A stretch of DNA of 23,780 bases from HGM05232 sp036661515. Lineage in GTDB: Bacteria > Bacteroidota > Bacteroidia > Bacteroidales > Muribaculaceae. The translations under genes and the position numbers were made by a program. Of this stretch, positions 15,585-23,216 are shown in pieces. The stretch is taken from assembly GCA_036661515.1 (NCBI GenBank), contig JAVWYO010000029.1, forward strand, positions 1-23,780, written 5' to 3'. Within the stretch, counting starts at the first letter, position 1; the number at the start of each line of letters is the position of its first letter. A model generated the notes under the pieces. The model saw nothing but the letters and a program-made list of their open reading frames with translations. It did not search any database and had not been told where the DNA came from.

Positions 15585-16161
15585 CGAGATATTTTATAGC
15601 TTGCAAGGTGAGGGCTATCACACTGGCTGTGCTGCCGTATTTATACGCTTCTCTATGTGTAATCTGCAATGTGAATTTTGCGATACTATGCACCAAGATG
15701 GCATAATGATGAGTGATGAAGAGATAGTTAACGAAATTATGAAATATCCTCAGAGTAAACTTATTGTCCTTACTGGAGGAGAACCGTCATTATTTATTTC
15801 TCACTCATTTATTGATATGATAAAGAATGCAACAGGTATGAAAATAGCGATAGAGACAAATGGCACTTGCTCACTTCCTGATAACATTGACTGGATAACA
15901 CTTTCGCCAAAGACGGGATTTACAGGAGGAGATGTCCACCCCATGATTATAACCCATTGCAACGAATTAAAAGTTGTGTTCACAGGACAATCACTCGACA
16001 AATATTTCAATATATCAGCACAACACTATTATCTGCAACCCTGCGCAACAAATGATGTAAAAACTGACGACGCAAATACATCAGCTACGATTGTAGCCAT
16101 TTTAAACGACCCACGCTGGCGATTATCACTGCAAACTCACAAATTAATCGGAATCAGATAA
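15571..16161 (+). CDS. queE: 7-carboxy-7-deazaguanine synthase (radical SAM)
   Basis: A 196-residue radical SAM enzyme that rearranges 6-carboxytetrahydropterin to 7-carboxy-7-deazaguanine. The 4Fe-4S motif is C30-x3-C34-x2-C37 (CNLQCEFC), preceded by the QueE-type INEIFYSLQGEGYHTG, and the GGEP SAM-binding motif is at 69-72. The short length and absence of an extra insertion fit a compact QueE. ATG 15571 lies inside the end of queD (14-base overlap), which suggests translational coupling. The C-terminal WRLSLQTHKLIGIR is also typical. It closes the queFCDE cluster. Confidence 0.96.
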   Translation: MRKINEIFYSLQGEGYHTGCAAVFIRFSMCNLQCEFCDTMHQDGIMMSDEEIVNEIMKYPQSKLIVLTGGEPSLFISHSFIDMIKNATGMKIAIETNGTCSLPDNIDWITLSPKTGFTGGDVHPMIITHCNELKVVFTGQSLDKYFNISAQHYYLQPCATNDVKTDDANTSATIVAILNDPRWRLSLQTHKLIGIR

Positions 16162-16263
16162 CCGCGAAGTAATAACTTCGAGAACGTTGCACGCAACCAA
16201 CGATAAAGAATTATATGCAGATTACGCACCTTTTTTTCGCATATACCCAACGCCAAGCATCGC

Positions 16264-16271
16264 TACCTTTG
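16264..16271 (+). promoter_or_regulatory. Candidate -7 box in the queE-groES gap
   Basis: TACCTTTG followed by TAACAC fits TAnnTTTG. No -33 TTTG at the right distance. It could drive a long groES leader or an unannotated small RNA across the repeats. Confidence 0.35.
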
Positions 16272-16306
16272 TAACACACACCCAATCAGCCAAATACAAA
16301 AAAGGG

Positions 16307-16331
16307 TGCGTACACTGCGTACTGTGCGTAC
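16307..16331. repeat. Three TGCGTAC direct repeats at 9-bp period
   Basis: TGCGTAC occurs at 16307-16313, 16316-16322 and 16325-16331 with 2-base spacers AC and TG. A fourth copy lies in reverse orientation at 16374-16380. The locally higher GC content differs from the surroundings. It resembles iterons or stacked operator sites. Confidence 0.65.
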
Positions 16332-16508
16332 ACCCACTAACCACCATATTATCAACTACTTAAAAATCACGCCGTACGCACTGATTTGCAAGAGACGTGA
16401 GTGAAATGGAACATCTCCGATGCTCTTATTTGAATCCTGTCTTTATGAAATTGATAATGCTATAAAACTATGGAGGTATAGGGTGTGTTATAATGTGTAC
16501 ATATAATA

Positions 16509-16521
16509 TGACAAAATGTCA
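16509..16521. promoter_or_regulatory. Small palindrome TGACA-AAA-TGTCA upstream of groES
   Basis: A perfect 5+3+5 inverted repeat, 12 bases before the sigma-54-like site. A related half TGACAAAATAC recurs at 16571-16581. It is a candidate activator or repressor site. Confidence 0.35.
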
Positions 16522-16533
16522 ACGAAATACTTT

Positions 16534-16549
16534 TGGCACGTATTATGCA
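16534..16549 (+). promoter_or_regulatory. Sigma-54-like -24/-12 promoter of groESL
   Basis: TTGGCACG-N4-ATGCA has the invariant GG (16535-16536) and GC (16547-16548) exactly 10 bases apart and one mismatch from TTGGCACG-N4-TTGCA. The start would be near 16560, leaving a leader of about 70 nt before groES. Confidence 0.5.
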
Positions 16550-16630
16550 AATAGATATAATGTAATGCAGTGACAAAATACTGGATACAAAACAAATTAT
16601 AATTTAACCCAATTAATTTAGTAATAAGTT

Positions 16631-16903
16631 ATGAATATTAAACCATTATCAGACAGAGTTCTTATAGAACCAGCTGCCGCTGAAGAAGTAACAATTGGCG
16701 GAATCATTATTCCTGATTCTGCAAAAGAGAAACCACTTAAAGGTTGTGTAATTGCCACTGGCAATGGTACCAAAGATGAGGAAATGGTAGTGAAAGTAGG
16801 TGATACCGTTCTTTATGGAAAATATGCAGGTACGGAATTAGAATTTGAAAATAAGAAATATTTAATGATGCGTCAATCAGACATTCTTGCTATTCTCGCA
16901 TAA
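16631..16903 (+). CDS. groES: Co-chaperonin GroES
   Basis: A 90-residue GroES, the heptameric lid of the GroEL folding chamber. Its N-terminus NIKPLSDRVLIEPAAAEEVTIGGIIIPDSAKEKP carries the mobile loop, followed by GTKDEEMVVKVGDTVLYGKYAGTEL and a normal C-terminus. It lies 24 bp before groEL in the standard order. No CIRCE-type repeat is visible upstream; a sigma-54-like site is. Confidence 0.98.
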   Translation: MNIKPLSDRVLIEPAAAEEVTIGGIIIPDSAKEKPLKGCVIATGNGTKDEEMVVKVGDTVLYGKYAGTELEFENKKYLMMRQSDILAILA

Positions 16904-16927
16904 TAACATTTAAAACAATAAAAAATC

Positions 16928-18568
16928 ATGGCAAAAGAAATTAAATTTGACATTAAAGCTCGCGAAGAGCTAAAAAAAGGTGTTGACGCTTTGGCAGATG
17001 CCGTTAAAATAACGCTTGGTCCTAAAGGGCGTAATGTTATTATAGAAAAGAAATTTGGTGCGCCTCACATCACTAAAGATGGTGTGACTGTGGCACGTGA
17101 AATAGAGCTTGAAGATGCTTTCCAAAATATGGGAGCTCAACTTGTGAAAGAGGTTGCATCAAAGACTGGTGATGATGCTGGTGATGGTACAACTACTGCT
17201 ACTGTTCTTGCTCAAGCAATAATAACTACGGGATTAAAGAATGTGGCCGCTGGAGCTAATCCAATGGATTTAAAACGTGGTATTGACAAGGCTGTTACAA
17301 AAGTTGTTGAAGGAATTAAGGCTCAATCGCGTGAAGTAGATGATGATATTGATAAGATTGAGAATGTGGCTCGTGTCTCGGCTAATAATGACGCAGAAAT
17401 TGGTCAACTTATTGCTGAAGCAATGCGCAAGGTAAAAAAAGAAGGCGTTATTACGGTTGAGGAGGCAAAGGGTACTGATACAAGCGTTGAGATTGTAGAA
17501 GGTATGCAATTTGATCGTGGTTATATTTCTCCATACTTTGTAACAAACACAGAAAAGATGGAATGTGATATGGAAAATCCTTTCGTATTAATATATGATA
17601 AGAAGATTTCTGTATTAAAAGATATGCTCCCAATTCTTGAAGCTACAGCTCAAAGTGGTCGCCCATTATTGATAATTGCTGAAGATGTGGATAGCGAGGC
17701 TCTTGCAACGTTAGTTGTAAATCGTCTTCGTGGTTCATTAAAAATATGTGCTGTTAAAGCACCAGGATTTGGCGATCGTCGTAAAGAGATGCTTGAAGAT
17801 ATCGCAATTCTTACTGGTGGCATAGTGATTTCAGAAGAAAAAGGATTGAAGCTTGAAGGTGCTACGGTAGAAATGCTTGGACATGCTGAAAAGATTACTG
17901 TAAATAAAGAAAACACTACTATCGTTAATGGCGCTGGAAACAAAGATGCTATATCGCAACGTGTATCTCAGATTAAGGCTCAAATAGAAACTACTACATC
18001 GGATTATGATAAAGAGAAATTGCAAGAACGCTTAGCAAAACTTGCTGGTGGTGTTGCTGTTCTCTATATTGGTGCTCCATCGGAAGTAGAGATGAAAGAG
18101 AAAAAAGACCGTGTTGATGATGCGTTGAGTGCAACTCGTGCTGCAATCGCCGAAGGTATTGTTCCTGGCGGTGGTGTAGCTTATATTCGTTGCATTTGCA
18201 AACTTGAAGGTCTTAAAGGCGATAACGAAGACGAAACGACTGGTATTGAAATTATCAAGCGTGCGATAGAAGAACCACTTCGTCAAATTATAGCTAATGC
18301 AGGTCTTGAAGGTGCTGTTGTAGTTCAAAAAGTAAAAGAGGCCAAAGATGACTTTGGATATAATGCTCGCACTGGCGAATATGAGAATTTCTTTGCATCG
18401 GGCGTTATCGACCCAGCTAAAGTTACACGTATCGCTCTTGAGAACGCTGCATCTATTGCAGGAATGTTCTTGACCACAGAATGTGTAATAGCTGAGAAGA
18501 AGGAAGATAATCCAGCTCCAGCAATGGGTGGCGCTCCTGGTATGGGTGGCATGGGTGGCATGATGTAA
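16928..18568 (+). CDS. groEL: Chaperonin GroEL
   Basis: A 546-residue 60-kDa chaperonin, full length. Conserved parts include LGPKGRNVIIEKKFGAPHITKDGVTVAREIEL, the ATPase loop GDGTTTATVLAQ, the apical-domain segment GYISPYFVTN, RRKEMLEDIAILTGG, and GIVPGGGVAYIR near the C-terminal ATP site. It ends in a Gly-Met-rich tail (GGMGGMM). Together with groES it folds cytosolic proteins. A bidirectional terminator follows. Confidence 0.99.
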   Translation: MAKEIKFDIKAREELKKGVDALADAVKITLGPKGRNVIIEKKFGAPHITKDGVTVAREIELEDAFQNMGAQLVKEVASKTGDDAGDGTTTATVLAQAIITTGLKNVAAGANPMDLKRGIDKAVTKVVEGIKAQSREVDDDIDKIENVARVSANNDAEIGQLIAEAMRKVKKEGVITVEEAKGTDTSVEIVEGMQFDRGYISPYFVTNTEKMECDMENPFVLIYDKKISVLKDMLPILEATAQSGRPLLIIAEDVDSEALATLVVNRLRGSLKICAVKAPGFGDRRKEMLEDIAILTGGIVISEEKGLKLEGATVEMLGHAEKITVNKENTTIVNGAGNKDAISQRVSQIKAQIETTTSDYDKEKLQERLAKLAGGVAVLYIGAPSEVEMKEKKDRVDDALSATRAAIAEGIVPGGGVAYIRCICKLEGLKGDNEDETTGIEIIKRAIEEPLRQIIANAGLEGAVVVQKVKEAKDDFGYNARTGEYENFFASGVIDPAKVTRIALENAASIAGMFLTTECVIAEKKEDNPAPAMGGAPGMGGMGGMM

Positions 18569-18584
18569 AAAACCAACCATATAT

Positions 18585-18631
18585 AAAAAAATGAGGAGTC
18601 AAAATTAAGTTTTTGGCTCCTCTATTTTTTT
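18585..18631. terminator. Bidirectional terminator between groEL and the MFS gene
   Basis: A 12-bp stem (18593-18604 with 18611-18622, one G-U pair on the plus-strand RNA) has a T-run after it on the plus strand (18625-18631) and an A-run before it (18585-18591), which is a T-run for the minus strand. Confidence 0.92.
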
Positions 18632-18643
18632 AGTAGTTATATA

Positions 18644-19957
18644 TTAGGCTTTCTCAGCATATGTTTCTTCAATAAAGAATACGCATATAGCTCCAATAAT
18701 AAGGAATATACCTGCCAATACAAGCATATTGACTTGATGACTATTTACAAGGCTCAATAATAATCCGCCACATGCAGCAGCAACAATCTGTGGAACGCAG
18801 ATGGTTCCATTAAATAGTCCTAAATATGCTCCCATGTTCTTGCCTGAGATAGAATTTGTCAAAATAGTGAATGGCATTGCAAGCATAGCTGCCCAAGCGA
18901 AACCTATGAAGAAATAAGAGATAAATAGTAATTGCTGATTATGAATAAAGAATGTTGATATAAAACCAAGTCCACCAAGTGCAAGGCTAACGGCATAGGC
19001 AAGTTTATTGTTTTTAAACATCGGTATTACAACTGCCCAAATTACGGAACCCACAGCCTGCACGGCAAAGAGGACACCCACCCAGTTTCCTGCCTCTTGA
19101 TAAGCCTTCGAGGCGGTATCGGTAGTACCCCAAACGGTGTCGGCAATAGCGCCATTGGTATAAGTCCACATATACATAAATGCACTCCAAGAGAAAAACT
19201 GTACAAGGCCTACAGTCCAAAATGATTTTGGAGCATGAAGTAGGAGCTGAATCATATTTGAACTTTCTTTCTTATCCTCTTCCGTTATTCCATGAAATTC
19301 AGCATATTCCTTTGGTGGCATTTCTTTAACAGTAACAAAAGTATAAATTACACAAAGTATAAGAATAGCAGCACCGACGTAAAATGAATATGTAACGGTT
19401 AGTGGAACTTCACCTTTAGGAGCAATGTTTGCAATACCAATAACCGTAAAAAGCATTGGCGCGAGATATCCCACAAGACTACCAGCATTACATAAAAAAC
19501 TTTGAATAGAATAGGCAAGTCCTTTTTGACGTTCATTGACTTGGTCTCCTACTAACATTTTAAATGGTTGCATAGCCATGTTTATAGAAGTATCGAGAAA
19601 CATGAGTGCTACAAATCCAAATATCATAGCAGCAGCAATAGAAAGCCCAAAATTTCCTGCATTAGGAAGAAGGCACATAACAATTACAGCTACAATTGCG
19701 CCTAAAATTAGATATGGCAGGCGTCGCCCAAAACGTGTCCAAGTGCGGTCGCTTGATGAGCCAACAATAGGTTGAACAATAATTCCCATAAGGGGTGGTA
19801 ATATCCAAAAGTAGCTAAGGTTGTGTGGGTCGGCACCTAAAGTCGCAAATATACGACTGATATTGGCACTCTGAAGTGCATAGGCAATCTGTACGCCAAA
19901 GAATCCGAAACTCAGATTCCATAGCTTCCAGAAATTTAAATCTGGTTTTGCTTTCAT
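18644..19957 (-). CDS. SLC45-type MFS transporter (sugar carrier-like)
   Basis: A 437-residue inner-membrane protein with about 12 hydrophobic segments. The N-terminus (LNFWKLWNLSFGFFGVQIAYALQSANISRIFATLGADPHNL) and the segment IVQPIVGSSSDRTWTRFGRRLPYLILG, a loop 2-3 MFS signature, are typical of the SLC45/GPH-like sugar carriers of Bacteroidota. Further features are NMAMQPFKMLVGDQVNERQKGLAYSIQSF and the second-half motif LTNSISGKNMGAYLGLFNGTICVPQI. Homologues often sit near alpha-glucan genes, but none is present here, so the substrate is undecided. It lies 30 bp downstream of nfo on the same strand. Confidence 0.88.
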   Translation of the reverse strand: MKAKPDLNFWKLWNLSFGFFGVQIAYALQSANISRIFATLGADPHNLSYFWILPPLMGIIVQPIVGSSSDRTWTRFGRRLPYLILGAIVAVIVMCLLPNAGNFGLSIAAAMIFGFVALMFLDTSINMAMQPFKMLVGDQVNERQKGLAYSIQSFLCNAGSLVGYLAPMLFTVIGIANIAPKGEVPLTVTYSFYVGAAILILCVIYTFVTVKEMPPKEYAEFHGITEEDKKESSNMIQLLLHAPKSFWTVGLVQFFSWSAFMYMWTYTNGAIADTVWGTTDTASKAYQEAGNWVGVLFAVQAVGSVIWAVVIPMFKNNKLAYAVSLALGGLGFISTFFIHNQQLLFISYFFIGFAWAAMLAMPFTILTNSISGKNMGAYLGLFNGTICVPQIVAAACGGLLLSLVNSHQVNMLVLAGIFLIIGAICVFFIEETYAEKA

Positions 19958-19987
19958 GTTATAATAAGTGTTTGGTTTAATACATTC

Positions 19988-20833
19988 CTATAGGTTTATT
20001 TGCTCGTATAACCATGCAATCTCCTGCTCCCAAATTTCAGGATTTGGTGTTTCAAGTATAAGTGGCATGTTATCGAAACGTGAATCATTCATCATAAGTT
20101 TAAAAAAATCGGCACCTAAAATTCCTTTACCTATACTTTCATGGCGGTCAACTTTAGAAGAAAGTCCTTTCTTGGTATCATTAAGATGCATACCACAAAG
20201 GTAGTTTCTTCCTATCAAATCATCAAATTCTTTCCATACTAATTCATAAGAATTTTTATTAGATAAATCATACCCTGCTGCAAAGGCATGGCAAGAGTCT
20301 ATGCACACCCCTACTCGACTCTTATCTTCTACTTTATCTATAATGTGCGCTATCTGGCTAAATGAGTATCCTAAATTACTTCCTTGTCCAGCAGTGTTTT
20401 CTATTACGGCGGTTACGCCAGCGGTCTTATCGAGTACTATATTTATAGATTCAGCTATGGTATCGAGGCATTTATCTATATCTATAAGATTGAGATGACT
20501 ACCTGGATGGAAATTTAACAATGTGAGCCCTAATAGTTCACACCTATTAAATTCATCAAGAAATGCTTCTCGCGAAACCGCCAATTTTTCAGCATCTGGA
20601 CTACCGAGATTAATTAGAAAACTATCGTGAACAAGAATGTTTTGTGGGGCATATCCAAAATCATGACATCTTTCTTTGAATAAATCAACATCTTTAGGCT
20701 TTATTATTGGAGACTTCCATCGTGATGGATTGCGTGTGAATAGCGCAAATGATTTCGCTCCAATATTTTTAGCGTTAATGGGAGCATTAGATACTCCACC
20801 CTCAACGCTTACGTGTGCTCCAACAAATTTCAT
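19988..20833 (-). CDS. nfo: Endonuclease IV (AP endonuclease)
   Basis: A 281-residue TIM-barrel nuclease of the usual length that cleaves abasic sites in base excision repair. Metal-binding motifs are intact: GAHVSVEGG near the N-terminus, LNFHPGSH, IENTAGQGSNLG, VGVCIDSCHAFAAGYD, MHLNDTKKGLSSKVDRHESIGKG and LILETPNP. ATG 20833 gives the family start MKFVGAHVS. A -7-type box lies 20 bases upstream. The MFS gene follows, with no terminator between them; the pairing has no obvious functional link. Confidence 0.97.
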   Translation of the reverse strand: MKFVGAHVSVEGGVSNAPINAKNIGAKSFALFTRNPSRWKSPIIKPKDVDLFKERCHDFGYAPQNILVHDSFLINLGSPDAEKLAVSREAFLDEFNRCELLGLTLLNFHPGSHLNLIDIDKCLDTIAESINIVLDKTAGVTAVIENTAGQGSNLGYSFSQIAHIIDKVEDKSRVGVCIDSCHAFAAGYDLSNKNSYELVWKEFDDLIGRNYLCGMHLNDTKKGLSSKVDRHESIGKGILGADFFKLMMNDSRFDNMPLILETPNPEIWEQEIAWLYEQINL

Positions 20834-20852
20834 ATCAAATATATTTAGAATA

Positions 20853-20860
20853 CAAATATA
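20853..20860 (-). promoter_or_regulatory. Candidate -7 box for nfo
   Basis: TATATTTG on the minus strand fits TAnnTTTG; the leader would be about 12 nt. The -33 match is poor. Confidence 0.45.
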
Positions 20861-20883
20861 AATGATTTTTTTGGTGTATCATA

Positions 20884-20916
20884 TTTGCATGATGCAAAAA
20901 ACTAATTGTATATTTG
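20884..20916 (+). promoter_or_regulatory. Promoter of the RNA methyltransferase-radA unit
   Basis: TTTG (20884-20887), 21 bases, TATATTTG (20909-20916), with the start expected near 20923. The -33 box lies in a palindrome TTTGCAT-G-ATGCAAA (20884-20898). Confidence 0.65.
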
Positions 20917-20943
20917 TTTTGCATTAAGAAATAACAATATCTA

Positions 20944-21711
20944 ATGGAATTATCAAAGAATATTATAAAACTTGTCAGTTCTCTCGCTCAGAAAAAGTAT
21001 AGAGTTGAAAATAATTGTTTTGCAGCCGAAGGCACAAAGTGTGTTCGTGACACATGGGACTATTTTAATTGTCGCATGATTATTTCGACACAAGAATGGT
21101 ATGAACAATTTGGGCATTCGGGGCACCTCGACAAGATAATGATTGCGACTAAGCAACAAATGAGTAAAATGTCGCAATTCTCAACACCTTCTGATGTTAT
21201 TGCCATTTATGATATTCCAAAATATATAATCGACGATGATGAAATAAAAAATAGCCTCTCAATAGTGTTAGATAGCATACAAGACCCTGGCAATCTTGGC
21301 ACTATTATAAGGATTGCTGATTGGTATGGAATAAAAAATATAATATGTAGCGATACCACTGTTGATGTCTTTAGTCATAAGGTTATCCAAGCAACGATGG
21401 GAGCTATATCGAGAGTAAAAGTGCACTATTGCTCTTTAAGCGACTTCCTATGTAAAGATTGGGGACTTCCTATATATGGCACATTCCTTGAAGGTGAGAA
21501 CATTTATAGTGAATCATTAGATGAGGCTGGATTTGTAATCTTTGGAAATGAAGGGAAAGGAATTTCGGAGGTACTAAGTAAATTTGTTACTAAAAAGCTA
21601 CTTATTCCATCTTATCCAATAGGCGCATTAACTTCAGAATCACTAAATGTAGGTGTTGCAACGGCTATTACTATTAGTGAATTTAGAAAACGAAAATTTT
21701 TAAGCAAATAA
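20944..21711 (+). CDS. SpoU/TrmH-family RNA methyltransferase
   Basis: A 255-residue SPOUT enzyme that transfers methyl from SAM to a ribose 2'-OH of rRNA or tRNA. The N-terminal 90 residues form a substrate-binding part like that of RlmB/TsnR relatives (LAQKKYRVENNCFAAEGTKCV). The three SpoU motifs are present: motif 1 DSIQDPGNLGTIIRIADW with the catalytic Arg, motif 2 FGNEGKGIS, and motif 3 IPSYPIGALTSESLNVGVATAITI. The exact target nucleotide cannot be told from sequence. It is 3 bp upstream of radA and probably co-transcribed with it. Confidence 0.93.
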   Translation: MELSKNIIKLVSSLAQKKYRVENNCFAAEGTKCVRDTWDYFNCRMIISTQEWYEQFGHSGHLDKIMIATKQQMSKMSQFSTPSDVIAIYDIPKYIIDDDEIKNSLSIVLDSIQDPGNLGTIIRIADWYGIKNIICSDTTVDVFSHKVIQATMGAISRVKVHYCSLSDFLCKDWGLPIYGTFLEGENIYSESLDEAGFVIFGNEGKGISEVLSKFVTKKLLIPSYPIGALTSESLNVGVATAITISEFRKRKFLSK

Positions 21712-21714
21712 ATA

Positions 21715-23082
21715 ATGGCAAAATTAAAATCCGCATTTTTTTGTAGCAATTGTGGTAATGAATCGCCAAAATGGGTTGGTAAATGCCCAGTATGTGGTGA
21801 GTGGAATAGCTATGTTGAAGAAAGTGTCGTAACAAAACCATCAAAAAGCACAACATCTTATGTTTCATCAGGAATAAAACCATTACCACTTAAAGTGTCG
21901 GATATACAGGCAATTAATGAGCCTCGTATTGTGTTGCCAAGCGGTGAACTAAACAGAGTGCTTGGAGGAGGACTTGTACCTGGCTCAATAATACTTATTG
22001 GAGGAGAACCAGGTATTGGAAAATCAACGCTTGTTCTTCAAAATGTATTGCGAATAAGAAGCCGAAAAGTACTATATGTATCAGGCGAAGAAAGTGCACA
22101 TCAAATTAAACTTCGAGCTGATAGAATTGGAGGAGAAACTGGCGAATGCTATATCGTATGTGAAACATCATTAGATGCTATCTTTAATCATATAAAGAAT
22201 TTATCACCCGATATTGTGGTAATCGATTCCATACAAACAATTGCGTCAGAAACACTTGAATCATCGGCTGGTAGCGTTGGACAGGTTAAAGAGTGCGCAG
22301 CATCTTTATTGAAATATGCAAAGGAAACAAATACACCCGTAATACTCATCGGTCATATTAATAAGGAGGGTAGTATCGCTGGTCCAAAGGTTCTTGAACA
22401 CATCGTAGATGCAGTATTGCAATTTGAAGGAGACAGGCATTATATGTATCGTATAATTCGCTCTATAAAAAATAGATTTGGAAGTACATCGGAATTAGGT
22501 ATCTATGAAATGGTTCATTCAGGACTAAAGGAGGTAACCAATCCATCAGAAATGCTCCTTTCACAAAACAATGAATCATTATCAGGGATAGCAATTGGCG
22601 TAACACTTGAGGGAGTACGCCCATTTTTGATTGAGGCACAAGCACTTGTAAGCACAGCAGCATATGGAACGCCACAGCGCTCTGTGACAGGATTTGATGC
22701 AAAACGCATGAATATGCTTCTCGCTGTACTCGAAAAAAGGGTTGGCTTTAAATTGGCTCAAAAAGATGTCTTTCTTAATATCGCTGGGGGACTTAAAGTT
22801 AATGATCCAGCTCTTGACCTGGCAATTATATGTGCGATACTATCATCAAACGTCGATCTTCCAATACAGAAAGGCGTGTGCATGTCGGGAGAAGTGGGAC
22901 TATCGGGTGAAATACGCCAAGTAACACGCATAGAGCCCAGAATCATGGAAGCAGATAAATTAGGATTTAATACAATTATTATCCCGAAATTCAACCTAAA
23001 AGGAATCGATATTAAAAAGTTGAAAATAAAAATTATTGAGGTGTCAAAAGTAGAAGAAGCATTTCGCTATCTATTCGGTTAA
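21715..23082 (+). CDS. radA: DNA repair protein RadA/Sms
   Basis: A 455-residue RadA of normal length, a RecA-related ATPase that promotes branch migration in recombination repair. The N-terminal zinc finger has C10, C13, C24 and C27 (CSNCGNESPKWVGKCPVCGEW). Walker A GGEPGIGKST is at 96-105, IVVIDSIQTI forms Walker B, and the RadA-specific KNRFG motif is at 252-256. The C-terminal Lon-protease-like domain follows (GFDAKRMNMLLAVLEKRVGF; GEVGLSGEIRQV). It begins 3 bp after the methyltransferase stop. Confidence 0.98.
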   Translation: MAKLKSAFFCSNCGNESPKWVGKCPVCGEWNSYVEESVVTKPSKSTTSYVSSGIKPLPLKVSDIQAINEPRIVLPSGELNRVLGGGLVPGSIILIGGEPGIGKSTLVLQNVLRIRSRKVLYVSGEESAHQIKLRADRIGGETGECYIVCETSLDAIFNHIKNLSPDIVVIDSIQTIASETLESSAGSVGQVKECAASLLKYAKETNTPVILIGHINKEGSIAGPKVLEHIVDAVLQFEGDRHYMYRIIRSIKNRFGSTSELGIYEMVHSGLKEVTNPSEMLLSQNNESLSGIAIGVTLEGVRPFLIEAQALVSTAAYGTPQRSVTGFDAKRMNMLLAVLEKRVGFKLAQKDVFLNIAGGLKVNDPALDLAIICAILSSNVDLPIQKGVCMSGEVGLSGEIRQVTRIEPRIMEADKLGFNTIIIPKFNLKGIDIKKLKIKIIEVSKVEEAFRYLFG

Positions 23083-23130
23083 ATGCCTAAAACAATGTTT
23101 TTTAGTTAAGGTATGTCAAATTGAGATATT

Positions 23131-23147
23131 GCTATTAAACCAATAGC
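23131..23147. repeat. Hairpin between radA and the cysteine-rich gene
   Basis: GCTATT-AAACC-AATAGC is a perfect 6-bp stem. No T-run follows on either strand, so I do not call it a terminator. Confidence 0.4.
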
Positions 23148-23216
23148 CATGTCATTAGTCTGTAATATGTATTTGACAATAGAACGGCATTTTTAATTAA
23201 AAAACAAACGGAATTT

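Larger units (their letters stand above)
16162..16630. other. Long non-coding gap between queE and groES
   Basis: 469 bases without a gene I can support. From left to right it holds a 6-bp hairpin (CGAAGT/ACTTCG, 16165-16180), an exact -7-type box TACCTTTG (16264-16271), three TGCGTAC repeats with an inverted fourth copy (16307-16380), a TGACA-AAA-TGTCA palindrome (16509-16521) and a sigma-54-like site (16534-16549). No terminator with a T-run follows queE. Confidence 0.6.

Noticed and set aside
16301..16385. CRISPR array or replication origin
   Set aside because: The repeats are 7 bases with 2-base spacers, too short for CRISPR, and no DnaA-box-like sites lie nearby.
16290..16415. Possible small ORF through the TGCGTAC repeats
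   Set aside because: The readable frame has no ATG and encodes a short repeat-driven peptide, so it is not supported as a gene.
16400..16445. tRNA-like T-loop sequence TTTGAATCC
   Set aside because: No matching acceptor, D or anticodon arms can be built around it.
16162..16630. CIRCE element for HrcA control of groESL
   Set aside because: No TTAGCACTC-N9-GAGTGCTAA-like repeat is present in the gap.
18032..18580. Minus-strand frame of 182 codons
   Set aside because: Fully antisense to groEL and without recognisable features.
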